DNA from: Apricaphanius iberus
Lineage: Eukaryota; Chordata; Actinopteri; Cyprinodontiformes; Aphaniidae
Length of the DNA: 64,000 nt
NCBI GenBank assembly: GCA_028564705.1
Contig: JAPXFQ010001003.1
Span: 811,001 to 875,000 of the forward strand
Reading direction: 5' to 3'
Shown here: in pieces, positions 1 to 11,179 of the stretch
Layout: each line of letters starts with the position of its first letter
How positions within the stretch are numbered: position 1 is the first letter of the stretch
The notes under the pieces: model-generated
The model's database searches: none
What the model was told of the DNA's origin: nothing
What the model saw: the letters and a program-made list of their open reading frames with translations, nothing else
Program-made: the position numbers and the translations under genes

Positions 1-54
1 GAGCTAAATATATACGCTGGCACTGAGATTTATTTAAGGGTAATAGAGTTAAAC

Positions 55-150
55 AAATTCACGTCACACCTTTTTAGATTTTTAGTGATAAAAAAAATTG
101 GAGACCATTTTCCTGTTATAATTATGCTCCTTTGTGTTTATCTGCTGCAT
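55..150 (-). mobile_element. Tc1-like transposon remnant (UTR fragment)
   Basis: A short stretch resembles the non-coding end of the Tc1-like family that recurs in this window (compare 17755-17825 and 56890-57008): a CACGTCACACC-like start followed by the poly-T/A segment and an ATTATG-CTCCTTTGTG block. No transposase sequence remains. Recognition is from memory of the fish repeat plus similarity to the other copies here. Confidence 0.45.
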
Positions 151-2129
151 TCATTTCACTACTCTCATGTTCCCTTGCTCTTAAATGTCTCCACTACAGC
201 CGATGAAATAAAAACATGGAGTATTTTATCTGCAGATGAGGCAATATGCCTCAGGCTCTTCAGGGTTTCCTTGGGCCCGCTAGCTACACACAGACACACC
301 TAAAGAGCATAGCCATCAGAACCAGGGAGAGATATTTATGGCACTCCCTGCAAGGCCTCGCTTCCTCTGAGCGACCCACATTCTGCTACTGTGAAATATT
401 CATCGCTCTTATCACCTCCGATCAGCATGGAAGCAACAAACATCAGCTCCAGCCGTGTTCGGCAGAGCTGCTCATTTTAACGGTTTGTAAACAAAGTGAA
501 GGATTATGTTCCTCCTTTGCTTGAGCAAAGCTCTAATAATCAAACCAGGAGAAGGTTCCTCTGTGAAGAAAGACGAGAGAAAGAAAAAAAAAGCACTCAG
601 AGATGGAAAAAGGTGAGAAAATTTGCTGCATCTGACCTAGAAAGAAATATAATCCTTCACCACTTCACTACATCAGCTCCATGGGCGTTTTTTTTACGTG
701 TCTTCAAAATGTCATCTGGGATTAAATCTGCCATCCTCAGGCTCTTGGACAGGGGCAGAGCATCTAAATCCCTCATCTGTCTGCAAACACAAGCACGCTC
801 CATTTCAAACAAAACAAGATGAAACAAAGGTGAGACATAAGAACAACCACTGTTCAGCGATTCAGCACAAAGCCAAGCGCTGATGGGTGGAGGCACAGAG
901 GGGGGAATCAGCAGGGAGGAAGACTTTGAAGACCAACGCAGCATAACGAGCCTGCACTGCTGCACTGCTGCATGCTGTGGAACAGCACCTGCTTGGTTAT
1001 TAGGGAACATATGCTGCTGCTCCCAGCTACACAACAAGTGTTTCAAACAGGAGCCATTTGTTCAAAGTACTGTTTATGAAGACAAATTCATTATTAGAGA
1101 TAATGTAAATGTACACAAATCAGTTTGTATCATTATCTATCAGAAATCGGATTTCCATCAGAAATTCTTACAAACAAAAATATTCTGCATTTTGAGATTT
1201 ACATTTAACATAGATTTGAATAATTACATTTTATTTAAGGATTAAAGAATAACCAGTAGGAGCTCATAGAATCAGTAATCAATGATTTTATTTGGTTTTT
1301 AATCAGTTTTATCTTTATTTTCTTATGGATTTATGTGATTATAAAAGAAAGCTAAGACTAAAACCTAAGTAAAATAAAAAAAGAACAGCAAAGACGGGAT
1401 GTATTTTGATAAAGAAATAAAACAGCAGCGTCCTCTGTGCTACTTCAGTAGAGCATTTAACATTTAAGAATAAACCTTAAACTGATTGAGTAAATTTCGT
1501 CAAATGTATGAAATTATAGTTAGCATGTCTAGCAGTAATTTGAGCCAGAAAAGAAAGATGAGGAGGAATTCATAGTGACTGATGCAGGCGAGACATAGCT
1601 GTTCACTTTCTCTTAACCACTCTTGCATCCATTATAGGGGTCAGCAAGCTCAGTCCCTCTTTTTGCGAGAGGGACAGTTGGGTGCAGCTCCAAAATCATT
1701 CCGGCCTGGTGCTCTGTAAAGGCAGGCAGAACCAAACTCTCCAGATACTAGCTTTTATGCTGGGTAGGAGCCCCTCACTTTGGATTAGAGACCAGCAGGA
1801 AATCCGTGATTTGTGTAGCTTCAATAAGCCAGATGGTTGAATAAATTGCTGTTTATAATACATATTTTCATTTCGTTTCTGTTCACTGCAGCCGCAGGCA
1901 GCAGGATGGGTCGATGAAGGCCTGAAGATGCAGAGAAACTCCTCCTGAGAGGTTAAACTGAGAGGAAAGGAAGATGAGGGTGCAGGGAAGCCTGGCTGTG
2001 TGAGTCATCGCCTGCATCATTTATCGTTAGGAGGCTCAGACACGCCAGACTTCTTGAAACAGTCTGGAGGAAGGAAGCGTCGCATACCCAGATGCAGAAA
2101 TTATGATTCTGAACTCTGCGGCTAAATAC
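151..2129. other. Intronic sequence without recognised feature
   Basis: Short overlapping reading frames at 246-1245 lack homology that I recognise and overlap one another on both strands. I see no splice-bounded exon, RNA gene or clear repeat. A purine-rich run lies near 565-610. Confidence 0.4.
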
Positions 2130-2525
2130 AACTCTTTGCAAAAGTATTTACACCATTTCAAAAAATGAGAGTGGTGTCTATTTGTATTCAGCTCCCATTT
2201 ACTTTGATAGCCTTAAATAAAATCCAGTACAAAAATTGTCTTTACTGTGTGTGTAATTTGCTCTCAGTTTAAATCCAGCTGTTCTGTGAAGGCCTCAGAG
2301 ATTTATCATAAAACATTAGAACATATCAAAAGCAACATCCTGGGGGCCCAGGCACACAGCAAACAGGTCAAAGAGAAAGAAGTCTACAGAAGTTCACTAC
2401 ACAATCTTCCAGCTTTGGACTCAGCTCACAGAGCACTGTTCATCCATTACCCAAATGAACAAGGAGAGAGTATGGCACAACTGCAAAACTACCAAGACAT
2501 AGTCATCCCCCACCAGGGATGACCC
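2130..2525 (+). mobile_element. Tc1-like transposon remnant, N-terminal part
   Basis: The sequence runs from a TTTGCAAAAGTATTTACACC-like terminal motif through the leader into a decayed transposase N terminus. Near 2440-2510 the phrase GAGAGTATGGCACAACTGCAAA-CTACCAAGACAT matches the helix-turn-helix region of the fish Tc1 family. A 91-residue frame at 2247-2522 is a by-product of this decay, not a gene. The catalytic domain is missing. Confidence 0.7.
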
Positions 2526-3689
2526 CGACCTTATGTAAAAATCTGCATTGATCAGACATGACATCTAAAATGCTCAAAGATTATTCTGTGACGTCTGGTA
2601 CCACTTTTTATAAATAGGCCAAATTAATTTATATTTGAAATAAATATGAAATATCACAAATTAGGTGTAAAATTGAAATAAAAACAGCTATGAGAGACTT
2701 ACGAAGAGTAGATTTGAGTACATATTTACATATGCACACTTTAAAAGACCACAAATAGCAATTTATGCAATGTCCCATGAGCCTTTGCAGCAGCACCAGA
2801 CCGGATCAAACTACCTCCAAGTTCCTGGGTCACTACGCAGGCTGCTAGTACAAGCTCCTATTACCTTGGAAAAGCTACTAAAAAGGGAAAAAAAAAGAAA
2901 ACTTTAGAGAATTATGTTTAGACTATCTTAAAATACATGGATACTGAAGCATCCTACGTTGAGATCTGGTGGAATATTAGAGGCGACAGTCTATTCCATC
3001 ATGCGTCAGACACAAAGCCTTCTGATAAACGCGAACATTCCACTCAGTCACCACAGCCAGCAGCTTCAGGGTCAGCCTGTATCAACAATGACTAAACGCT
3101 TAGCCGCCCTGTACGCAGAAAGTCATTGAAGTCAACTTGTGACGACACAGAAGGACGGTGCATCATCCCAACAGTCGCTGTCATTGTTATGGAGGGGTGA
3201 CAAAGAGCAGCGCAGTGTGACATGACGCCTCCATGCGTGACAAACAGCCGGTGTTCATAAACCCACAGCAGCTACAGCGGTTAAACTGAAGCAGAGATTT
3301 GTCATTACTGAGAGGAAGACGAGTCTTTTTACTGTGAATGATGAGTCTCATTACTCAGCAGAGTCAATTAGCTCCCCTCCAGTTGTGTTTAAATCTAACC
3401 CAGAATGGAGGAAGCTGCGGATGCTAATGTGAAACATCTATCATCTGAGGATTTTCTTATCTTTTGTTTTTCGTTTTAAACTAGTTTCTTCCACTTAACA
3501 CACTTATAGAGCCGTCCAAGTTCTAAATTATGTTTTTGCTATATATTTTACATTAAAGAAACTATCCCTGACATTGGACAATATAAATATTCTTCTGTAA
3601 TCTTTGCTCTTACATTCCAGTATATGTTGGTATTTCACTATGTGTTGGTATTCATAACAACACTACTGAAATGTACCAGAATGGGATTT
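2526..3689. other. Intronic sequence without recognised feature
   Basis: AT-rich stretch. I see no exon, RNA gene or repeat that I can name. Confidence 0.4.
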
Positions 3690-3905
3690 TAAGTATAGGA
3701 CCAGCACAAATTAGTGCATAATTGTGAACTGGAAGGGGACAAAAATACATGATTTAATTTTTTATTTTCTTAACAAATAAATTGAAATTTTAGTCATACA
3801 TTTATATGCAGCTGTTCTAAATTAGAACCACCTTTCACTACAATTACAGCTGCAAGTGTTCTGTAGTATGTCTCTATCATGTTTGAGAGTCCCATCCCTT
3901 TTTTA
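3690..3905 (-). mobile_element. Tc1-like transposon remnant (leader fragment)
   Basis: Contains the characteristic stretch AGTGCATAATTGTGAACTGG followed about 100 bp later by AGAACCACCTTTCACTACAA and TTACAGCTGCAAG, the leader of the same Tc1-like family seen at 37965-38650. It lies in the orientation where the transposase would be on the minus strand. No coding sequence is left. Confidence 0.65.
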
Positions 3906-5092
3906 CAAATATTTTAGGTCTTGCACAGTTGAAATACAGCTAAAGCTTAAAGTAAGTCAAAAAGTATAATGGCAACCTATTAAAAATGTCCCCATCAATC
4001 TTATAATATTCATAGAAATGATGTAAATGTAAATCTAAAACAATATCTTATGTCTTCATTAGATTTGGTGGAAGGGAGCTAAATACTGTACCACTTTGAT
4101 GGCTGTTCATATTATATCCTCAAATATGTTGTAACTTTACAAATGTTCAGAGAGTAGAAAAAGAAAACAAAAAAAGATGATTCATCAGTCTTACATAAAT
4201 TGAAAAGAATAAAGAATTTTGAGATTCTGAGAAGTATTTAGTTCTATGATTTGACAGAAATCACGGACTGGGTACATCTGTCACCCCAAATACAATACAA
4301 ATACAAATATGACACATTTAGATTTATCATTGTAACATAACAAAGTACGAAGTTAAGGGACAAGAATAGTCCAAGGTATTCTGAATCTGCACATCTCCAT
4401 AAATGTTTTAATTAAACAAAAACTAGGGATGTCGTTAAAAGGCTGAGGCAAGAATGCAATTCATTCTAAAACAGTCTTAACTTCAAGGCCAATTTAATAG
4501 AATCGTTGTAGATTCACCTCTCAACTTTTGAACCAAAGAAAAAACAGAGACTGGAAACTGAAGACGAAAACAAGATTGATGCTTGTATTGAGGAAACAAT
4601 GTAAGGAGATCTGAGGTGTGCGATTTGTGAAAAATGCAGAGGGGGGGATATTTATGTATTAATCATTTTACGTATTCATGAAAATAACGACAGGTTTGTA
4701 TATGCCGGATGCGGGCCATGTTGCACATACATTTGACCTTTCAAAACTTACAGAAAAATATGAAAAAGTAAATAATAAAAAAAAGGAGAGTTGGTATGGT
4801 GTGTGCCAAATGAATAATAATATACAAAGCTCTGTATTTGTTCCCTATTAAGAACTTGGAATAAAACATATTAAGTTAATATAAAATATATTGCGATGAA
4901 GACAAAATTAAAGATAAGGAGTTACTTGATTTATCCAGTCATAGTAGAAAAATCTGGTGAGAAATCAGGGGTGAGATTATTATTTCCCCATGGCATCATC
5001 AGCAGCACCTTTCGGACCGACAACTCTGCATATTTTTCTGTGGAGAAAAAGTCCACCTCTCACAGAGATGCGTAGCCCGGCAGGCGTTTTTC
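3906..5092. other. Intronic sequence without recognised feature
   Basis: AT-rich, with scattered short A- and T-runs. Nothing coding or structured was recognised. Confidence 0.4.
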
Positions 5093-6640
5093 AGGTGTAA
5101 GAATCCGCACCCTCGGCTTATTAAACCGTCCGCACTGATTTGTGGTGCAGCAGGAAAGTATAGACATATGAGTAATTTTAGCCGGGGACATGTCCCAGGT
5201 AATATTTATAAATCACTGTTTTGTTCCCACCAGTTAGAAACCGGATGAGGATTTTTTTTAAACGCATGTCTAACATCAACTTGAGCTCCCAGCGCAATTT
5301 TCATATAATCAGTATCCGAACTGACTGGTATTCCACTATCTTATACAGTTTCATGTGTGAATCCTGCAGCCGTCTTTGCGGAGATTAATACTACGTTTAA
5401 TAAAGGCCGGCATTGAAAAGTGGGTAGCCACCGATAACAACAGGTAACTGATTAGCTCATATCTCTTGCAATGTGTTCTAAGTATGCTGCGTTACCTGCT
5501 CCATGGATCTATCCACAGATAGCGCAGGCCTGTTGCTGTATCCCAGGCGCAAGATGGGCATACATACATGTGTGATTTTTGGCTCATTTCCACAAATTTT
5601 GTAATCGGTTTGTCTTCAAAGCCACATAAAAATAAATAATTGGATTTATTGTCAATTCAATTCAATTCAAACCACTTTTATTTATATAGCGCCAATTCAC
5701 AAAAATTTAATCTTAAGGCACTTTACAACAAAAGTAATTTCAATACAATTATACAAAAATTTCCAATCAGTTAAAAGTTTTCTATGTAAGGAATCTCAGC
5801 AGATTGCGATGAGTCATCGTGAGGTTGTGCCCGGATCATACAGACTCGAACCACAGCAATTCCTCAGCAATCCCTCATACTGAGCAAGCATGTAGCGACA
5901 GTGGAGAGGAAAAACTCCCCTTTAACAGGAAGAAACCTCCGGCAGAACCTGGCTCAGTAAAAGCGGTCATCTGCCACGACCGTCTCGGGGTCTGACAAGA
6001 CAGAGAAGAGACAGCATGGAGAATACTTGGTCACTTTGAGCATCATCTGGACCAACACTCCCCATCCAGCAGGGGACAGTGTAGTTGAGCAGGTTACCAG
6101 ACCGTGTGGAGCTTCTATGGGGAGAAAAATACTGAGAGAAAACTGGGTTAACAATCGCAATAACAGCAGAAAAATATATCTGGAGAGTAGTAGAAGAGAA
6201 AAGTAGAAGAGAGAAGAAAAGTGGTCAGTCTGTCCTCCAATAGTCTAAGCCTATAGCAGCATAACTACAAAAATAGCTCAGGATAACCTAAGCCATTCTA
6301 ACTACAAGCTTTATCAAAAAGGAAGGTTTTAAGCCTAGTCTTGAAAATAAACAGAGTATCTGCCTCACAGACTAAAACTGGGAGTTGGTTCCACAGGAGA
6401 GGAGCCTGATAACTAAAAGATCTGCCTCCCATTCTACTTTTAGAAATCGTACGGACTACCAGTAGACCTGCATTCTGAGAACTTAGAGTTAAATGAATGA
6501 TGGTCTTTATTCAGTTTAAAGCTCTGGGAAAGGTCCAGCATGATGCCCAAATCATTGCGTACAGTTTAACGAAACCGGGGGTATGGATTTCGAATCCGCA
6601 CGCACGGATTATTAAGCCAAGGGTACGGATTGTTAAACCT
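5093..6640. mobile_element. 1.55-kb element bounded by imperfect 40-bp inverted repeats, with teleost dispersed repeat inside
   Basis: Bases 5093-5132 and the reverse complement of 6601-6640 match at about 33 of 40 positions (AATCCGCACCCTCGGCTTA against AATCCGTACCCTTGGCTTA), so they form terminal-like inverted repeats. Inside, from about 5655, lies a widespread fish repeat recognisable by TTTATTTATATAGCGCCAA, GGAAAAACTCCC and GAAGAAACCTCCGGCAGAAC, preceded by a short TTCAA run at 5657-5671. No transposase is seen. Either the inverted pair is a non-autonomous element that captured the repeat, or the ends belong to the repeat itself. Target-site duplications were not established. Confidence 0.5.
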
Positions 6641-9595
6641 CCAAATTATTTCTGTTGAGTGTTTATATTCTATTCCTGTCGTCTATCAAAATTGACGCTG
6701 AATTGTGCTGAATCCCCTCTCGCACTCTGCTGTGGAGACTGAATGTGTAAACTGCAACCATCAATTTTTTAAGGTGTTTGCATATGCTATTTTAGTAACT
6801 GCACTGTATAAAGTCCTTCAGCAGAAATACGGTGGTTGCAGAACTCACATGAAGGGACATGTTACTCTTTTGGAGCAGTGAGAAGAACAAGAAACACAAA
6901 AAAAAATCAATAACCAGAGTAGGGGACATCAAAAGCAGAGAGGGGGAACATCACCCCCCACCAATTGCGCCCTGGGGATTTGACATAAAAAAAATTTTTG
7001 GCTAAAAATCAGTTTGTTCTTTCAGTTTACCAGCTAGTAAAACCAGTTGCCTGAAGCCATTTTGGGGATTCATGAGTCAAACAATGTCTGACCCAATCAG
7101 TTTGAAGCCTTTTGACAGGGTTTAGACTAAATAAAGCTAGTTTAAATTAGATAAATTTTTCAAAATACTGTTACTAAAGGTTTGAAGAGGTTTTGTTTTC
7201 CATGTGATAAACCTCAAATCAATCTTACATATTACTTCAGAATAAAGCAGAAGAAACTCTTATACGTCGTCTGGTGTCTCTCCTTGATCCTGCCTGCTTG
7301 AGAACGGCTTTTGTCCACTCTGTGCTCAGAAAAAGGACTGAAGGTTTTACTCTCCTCTTTGGTTGAGTCCAAGCTTTTCCCAGAGCTGGCTATAAATAGC
7401 ATTATAGGATTTCCCTGTTATGAATCAGCAACTGAGTCATAAAGTACCAGACAGACCACTTTCTGTTTGGGCTGTTTTATTTTAAATAGATATGTGAAAT
7501 CAAAATAACTCAGTCAACGGGGAAGAAATGTGAAACTTTAAGAGGATTAATTAGATCTAAAGTTGTTGGTGCATCTAAACCTAAGCTCATTAATGGGTTC
7601 TTTCCTTCACATACCCTTATGATTTGCAGTAATTTAAAAGAGTTAAACTACACATTACATTACTCCTGTAGTCATGAAATATTTTCGACAGATTTAGCGG
7701 AACATGTAATCTAACTGCAAAGGCAGATTTTTCTCGAATAATAATCATTTAGCAGCCAAATGAAGATAAAAAATGGTCAGTTCATTCTTAAACTTTCTTT
7801 CAGTTTCCTAGTATTTCAACCATTAAATTTATTTGCAATAATTTTAACCTCTGCAAATATGACAACTTTTACTTATACAACAAAATGTGCATTCTTAGTA
7901 TCTTTCACAGGTGATACGTAGCCAAACATGTATAACACAAGAAATAATCTCTCTCAAATCTAATTTTCACCTATTTTATCTGATCATCTTTGTCCTTCAG
8001 TCATCTGAAAAAACCTGATATCTGTCGTCTGTCGCACTAGAGATGGAGACTAACTGCAGCCCTTGTTTCAGAGGCATGATGGAGCCAAACAGTGTTTTTT
8101 CTTGGATTAATGGTGGCCTGGGCAAGCCTCTCCTTATGTGCCCCCAAACCACTCTACAGTAAGTAAAAAACGTAATTTCTTCACATTTCCCTTCTAGGAA
8201 TAGCTTGAAGTAGTGCTCAAACACTCCAGCGAGAAGAAGATCGAACTCACAGGATAGTTTGTACCTTTCCCCTCCTAGGCTCAGCCTATTCTTCCTATTC
8301 TGAGCAGCAAGCTAGGGGAAACTGGGTGCAAACTCCTCATATATGCAGAAAACCAATAAGAAACTTGTTTAGGGTGCAACTGCTATATTGCATTTGACTT
8401 GAACAGCTCCTTCTAATGCTCCCTGAGCCACTGCCTGCGTGACCCATACCAAAACTCCACTGGAATTTTATAGCATCTTTTCAATTAACTCTAATGCTAA
8501 TTGCAATAAGACAACATCGGTTTTAATGCACTAAAACACATTTTAATAACCTGAATTAAGAGGTGTTTAACTGGCTAATCCCTGCAGCAGATGTTGTTGA
8601 GATGTGAAATCATGCCAGTAAAAACAGGGAGGAATGTGTACAGAAGAAAAACCTGATTAGCATTTGAAATTCTCCTCTGTCAAACGTTGACTCCTTCATG
8701 GGAAACAGCAGATTGAATCTGAAGGGTTCACGGCAGGAACCATGTGTTGGGTCTCTCTATGCAGCCAAGTGAGCAGGTGCAGAGAAATGTGATTCACATT
8801 CCAGAGAGAGTTTCACAAACATGTTTCTGTCAGACACTGGGAAGGAAACAATAAAACCGGTGATGGATAAACCACAGCAGAGGCATTTATCAAAAAATGT
8901 TTGAAATGCTTTGCATTTGAATTAGATTTAAAAAGCAAATTAACGATTTTTGTAAAGAGACGTCAAGGTCTACTGTGTAACCTGCACTCTCTAGTATTTC
9001 CTTCAGTATCAGTTTGCAAATGAGCATTCTCAATGAACTTTGCATTTTCTGTGAACAAGTTTGGATTGAAGAGGTAAATATCCTGCAGAAAGGCCCAGTG
9101 TAAAAAGCATAATGAAATTTTTTTTTCTTATTAAGGCTACCAGATTTTTATTATTTACCAGCTTAAATACTTTAAGAGTTCGTAAAACCATACTAGGTTC
9201 CCATAGAACCACAAATTCACCACCATAGTTAACAACGGAGCCTTCATTATTTCACGCTAAAACCACCAACAGTGTGTGTTGACAAAAAAGTTCAATCTTA
9301 GTCTTTTCTGATCAAACACAGAGTTTACATTAATGTTTGATTTATGTACCTACAGGACAATAAATTTTTTAATGATGAGAAAAACTAATTCACCCGTCAC
9401 GTGGGAAAGATTATTACATACAGGTAATTGGAGGGGACAATAGGTGTTTTACTGGTCATTTTCTTTAACAGAAAGTGTTTTCTAACATGATATACTTTCA
9501 ATACCGAATAAATGACTCAGATTAAGTTTGAAGGATTATGTGTTGTATTTGAGACGTTTTAGCCTCCTTCTCTTTGCTTGGACAGCTTCTATGTA
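6641..9595. other. Intronic sequence without recognised feature
   Basis: About 3 kb with no supported exon, RNA or repeat. Minus-strand frames at 7997-8224 and 9030-9212 resemble nothing that I recognise and have no splice context. Confidence 0.4.
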
Positions 9596-11179
9596 CAGTG
9601 GGGAAAGCAAGTATTTGATACCCTACTCATTTTTGACGTTTTCCCACTAACAAAGCATATAGAGGTCTGTCATATTTGATCAAAGGTACTGTTCAACTCT
9701 AAGGGACAGAATTTAAAACAAAAATTCAGAAAATCACAGTGCATGATTTTTAAATAATTAATTTCAATTTTATTGCATGACATAAGTATTTGATCGCCTA
9801 TCAACCAGTAAGAACTTAGGCTCCCATAGACCTGTTAGTTCTTCTTTAAGAAGCCCTCCTGTTCTCCACTCATTACCTGTATTAACTGCACCTGTTTGAA
9901 CTCATTACCTGTAGAAAAGAAAGCTGTTCACACACTCAAACAAACTCCAACCTCTCCAAAATGGCCAAGAACAGAGAGAAGCAGAGCAAGGACATCAGGG
10001 ATACAATTGTAGAGCTGCACAAGGCTGGGATGGGCTACAGGACAATAAGCAGCTTGGTGAGAAGGCAACAACTGTTAGTGCAATGATTAGAAAATGGAAG
10101 AATTTCTATACAACGGTCAATCTCCCTCAGTCTGGAACGCCATGCAAGATCTCTCCTCATGGGGCATCAGTGATCATCAGGACAGTGAGGGATGAGTCCA
10201 GGACTACACAGCTGGACCTGGTCAATGACCTGAATAGAGCTGGGACCACAGTTTCAAAGAAAACCATCAGTAACACACTCCGCCATCATGGATTAAAATC
10301 CTGCACTGCACGCAAGGTCCCCCTGCTCAAGCCAGCACATGTCAAGGCCCGTCTGAAGTTTGACAATGAACATCTGGATGATCCAGAGGAGGAATGGGAG
10401 AAGGTCAGGTCGTCTGATGAGACAAAAGCTGAGCTTTTTGCTCTTAACTCCACTCGCCATATTTGGAGAAAGAAGGATGAGTACAACCCCAAGAACACCA
10501 TCCCAACTGTGAAGCATGGAGATGGAAACATCATTCTTTGGGAATGCTTCTCTGCAAAGGGTACGAGACGACTGCACCGTATTGAGGGGAGGATGGATAG
10601 GGCAATGCATCATGAGATCTTGGCCGACAATCTCCTTCCCTCAGTCAGAGCATTGAAGATGGGTCATGGCTGGGTCTTCCAGCATGACAATAACCTGAAA
10701 CACACAGCCAGGGCAACTAAGGAGTGGCTCTGTAGGAAGCATCTCAAGGTCCTGGAGTGGCCTAGCCAATCTCTAGACCTGAATCCAACAGAGAGCTGAA
10801 AGTCCGTGTAGCCCAGCAACAACCCCAAAACCTTAACGCTCTGATGAAGGTCTGTATGGAGGAGTGGGCCAAAATCATTGCTGCAGTGCGTGAGAACCTT
10901 TTGAAGAAGTACAGAAAACATCTGATCTCTGTAATTGCAAACAAAGGTTTCTGTACAAATTATTAAGTTCTGTTTGTCTGTATCAAATACTTACGTCATT
11001 TAATAAAATGGAAATTAATTATTTAAAAATCATACTCTGTGTTTTCCTGTATTTTTGTTTTAGATTCTGTCCCTCACAGTTGAAGAGTACCTTTGATATA
11101 AATTAAAGACCTCATACTTGCATGCTTCGTAAGTAACTTAAAAAATCAGCAGTGTATCAAATACTTGTTCTCTACACTG
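9596..11179 (+). mobile_element. Tc1-like DNA transposon of IR/DR type, nearly full length
   Basis: The 1584-bp element is flanked by TA dinucleotides (9594-9595 and 11180-11181). The left end CAGTGGGGAAAGCAAGTATT and the reverse complement of the right end, CAGTGTAGAGAACAAGTATT, match well. The terminal inverted repeats extend about 215 bp, and each carries a second inner AAGTATTTGAT copy (near 9785 and 10985), the IR/DR arrangement known from Sleeping Beauty-like elements. The interior encodes a broken transposase, described separately. It appears to have been non-autonomous for some time. Confidence 0.9.
9961..10950 (+). pseudogene. Tc1-like transposase, DD34E, broken
   Basis: Cut-and-paste transposase of the Tc1/mariner superfamily. 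A start at 9961 opens the N-terminal helix-turn-helix region ([20 protein letters not shown]) but the frame is lost near 10047, apparently by a one-base deletion. The main frame, 10083-10799 (238 codons), carries the rest: the DE of SSDETK near residue 111, the D of QHDNN near 203 and the E of DLNPTE 34 residues later, so the catalytic triad spacing is intact. The frame then ends early, because the segment that should follow NPTE is shortened and the C-terminal tail continues in another frame to about 10950. An active copy is unlikely. In a fish genome, many sister copies are expected. Confidence 0.9.

Noticed and set aside
246..1245. Cluster of 60- to 129-codon frames on both strands
   Set aside because: They overlap one another antisense and lack signatures, so no gene is called.
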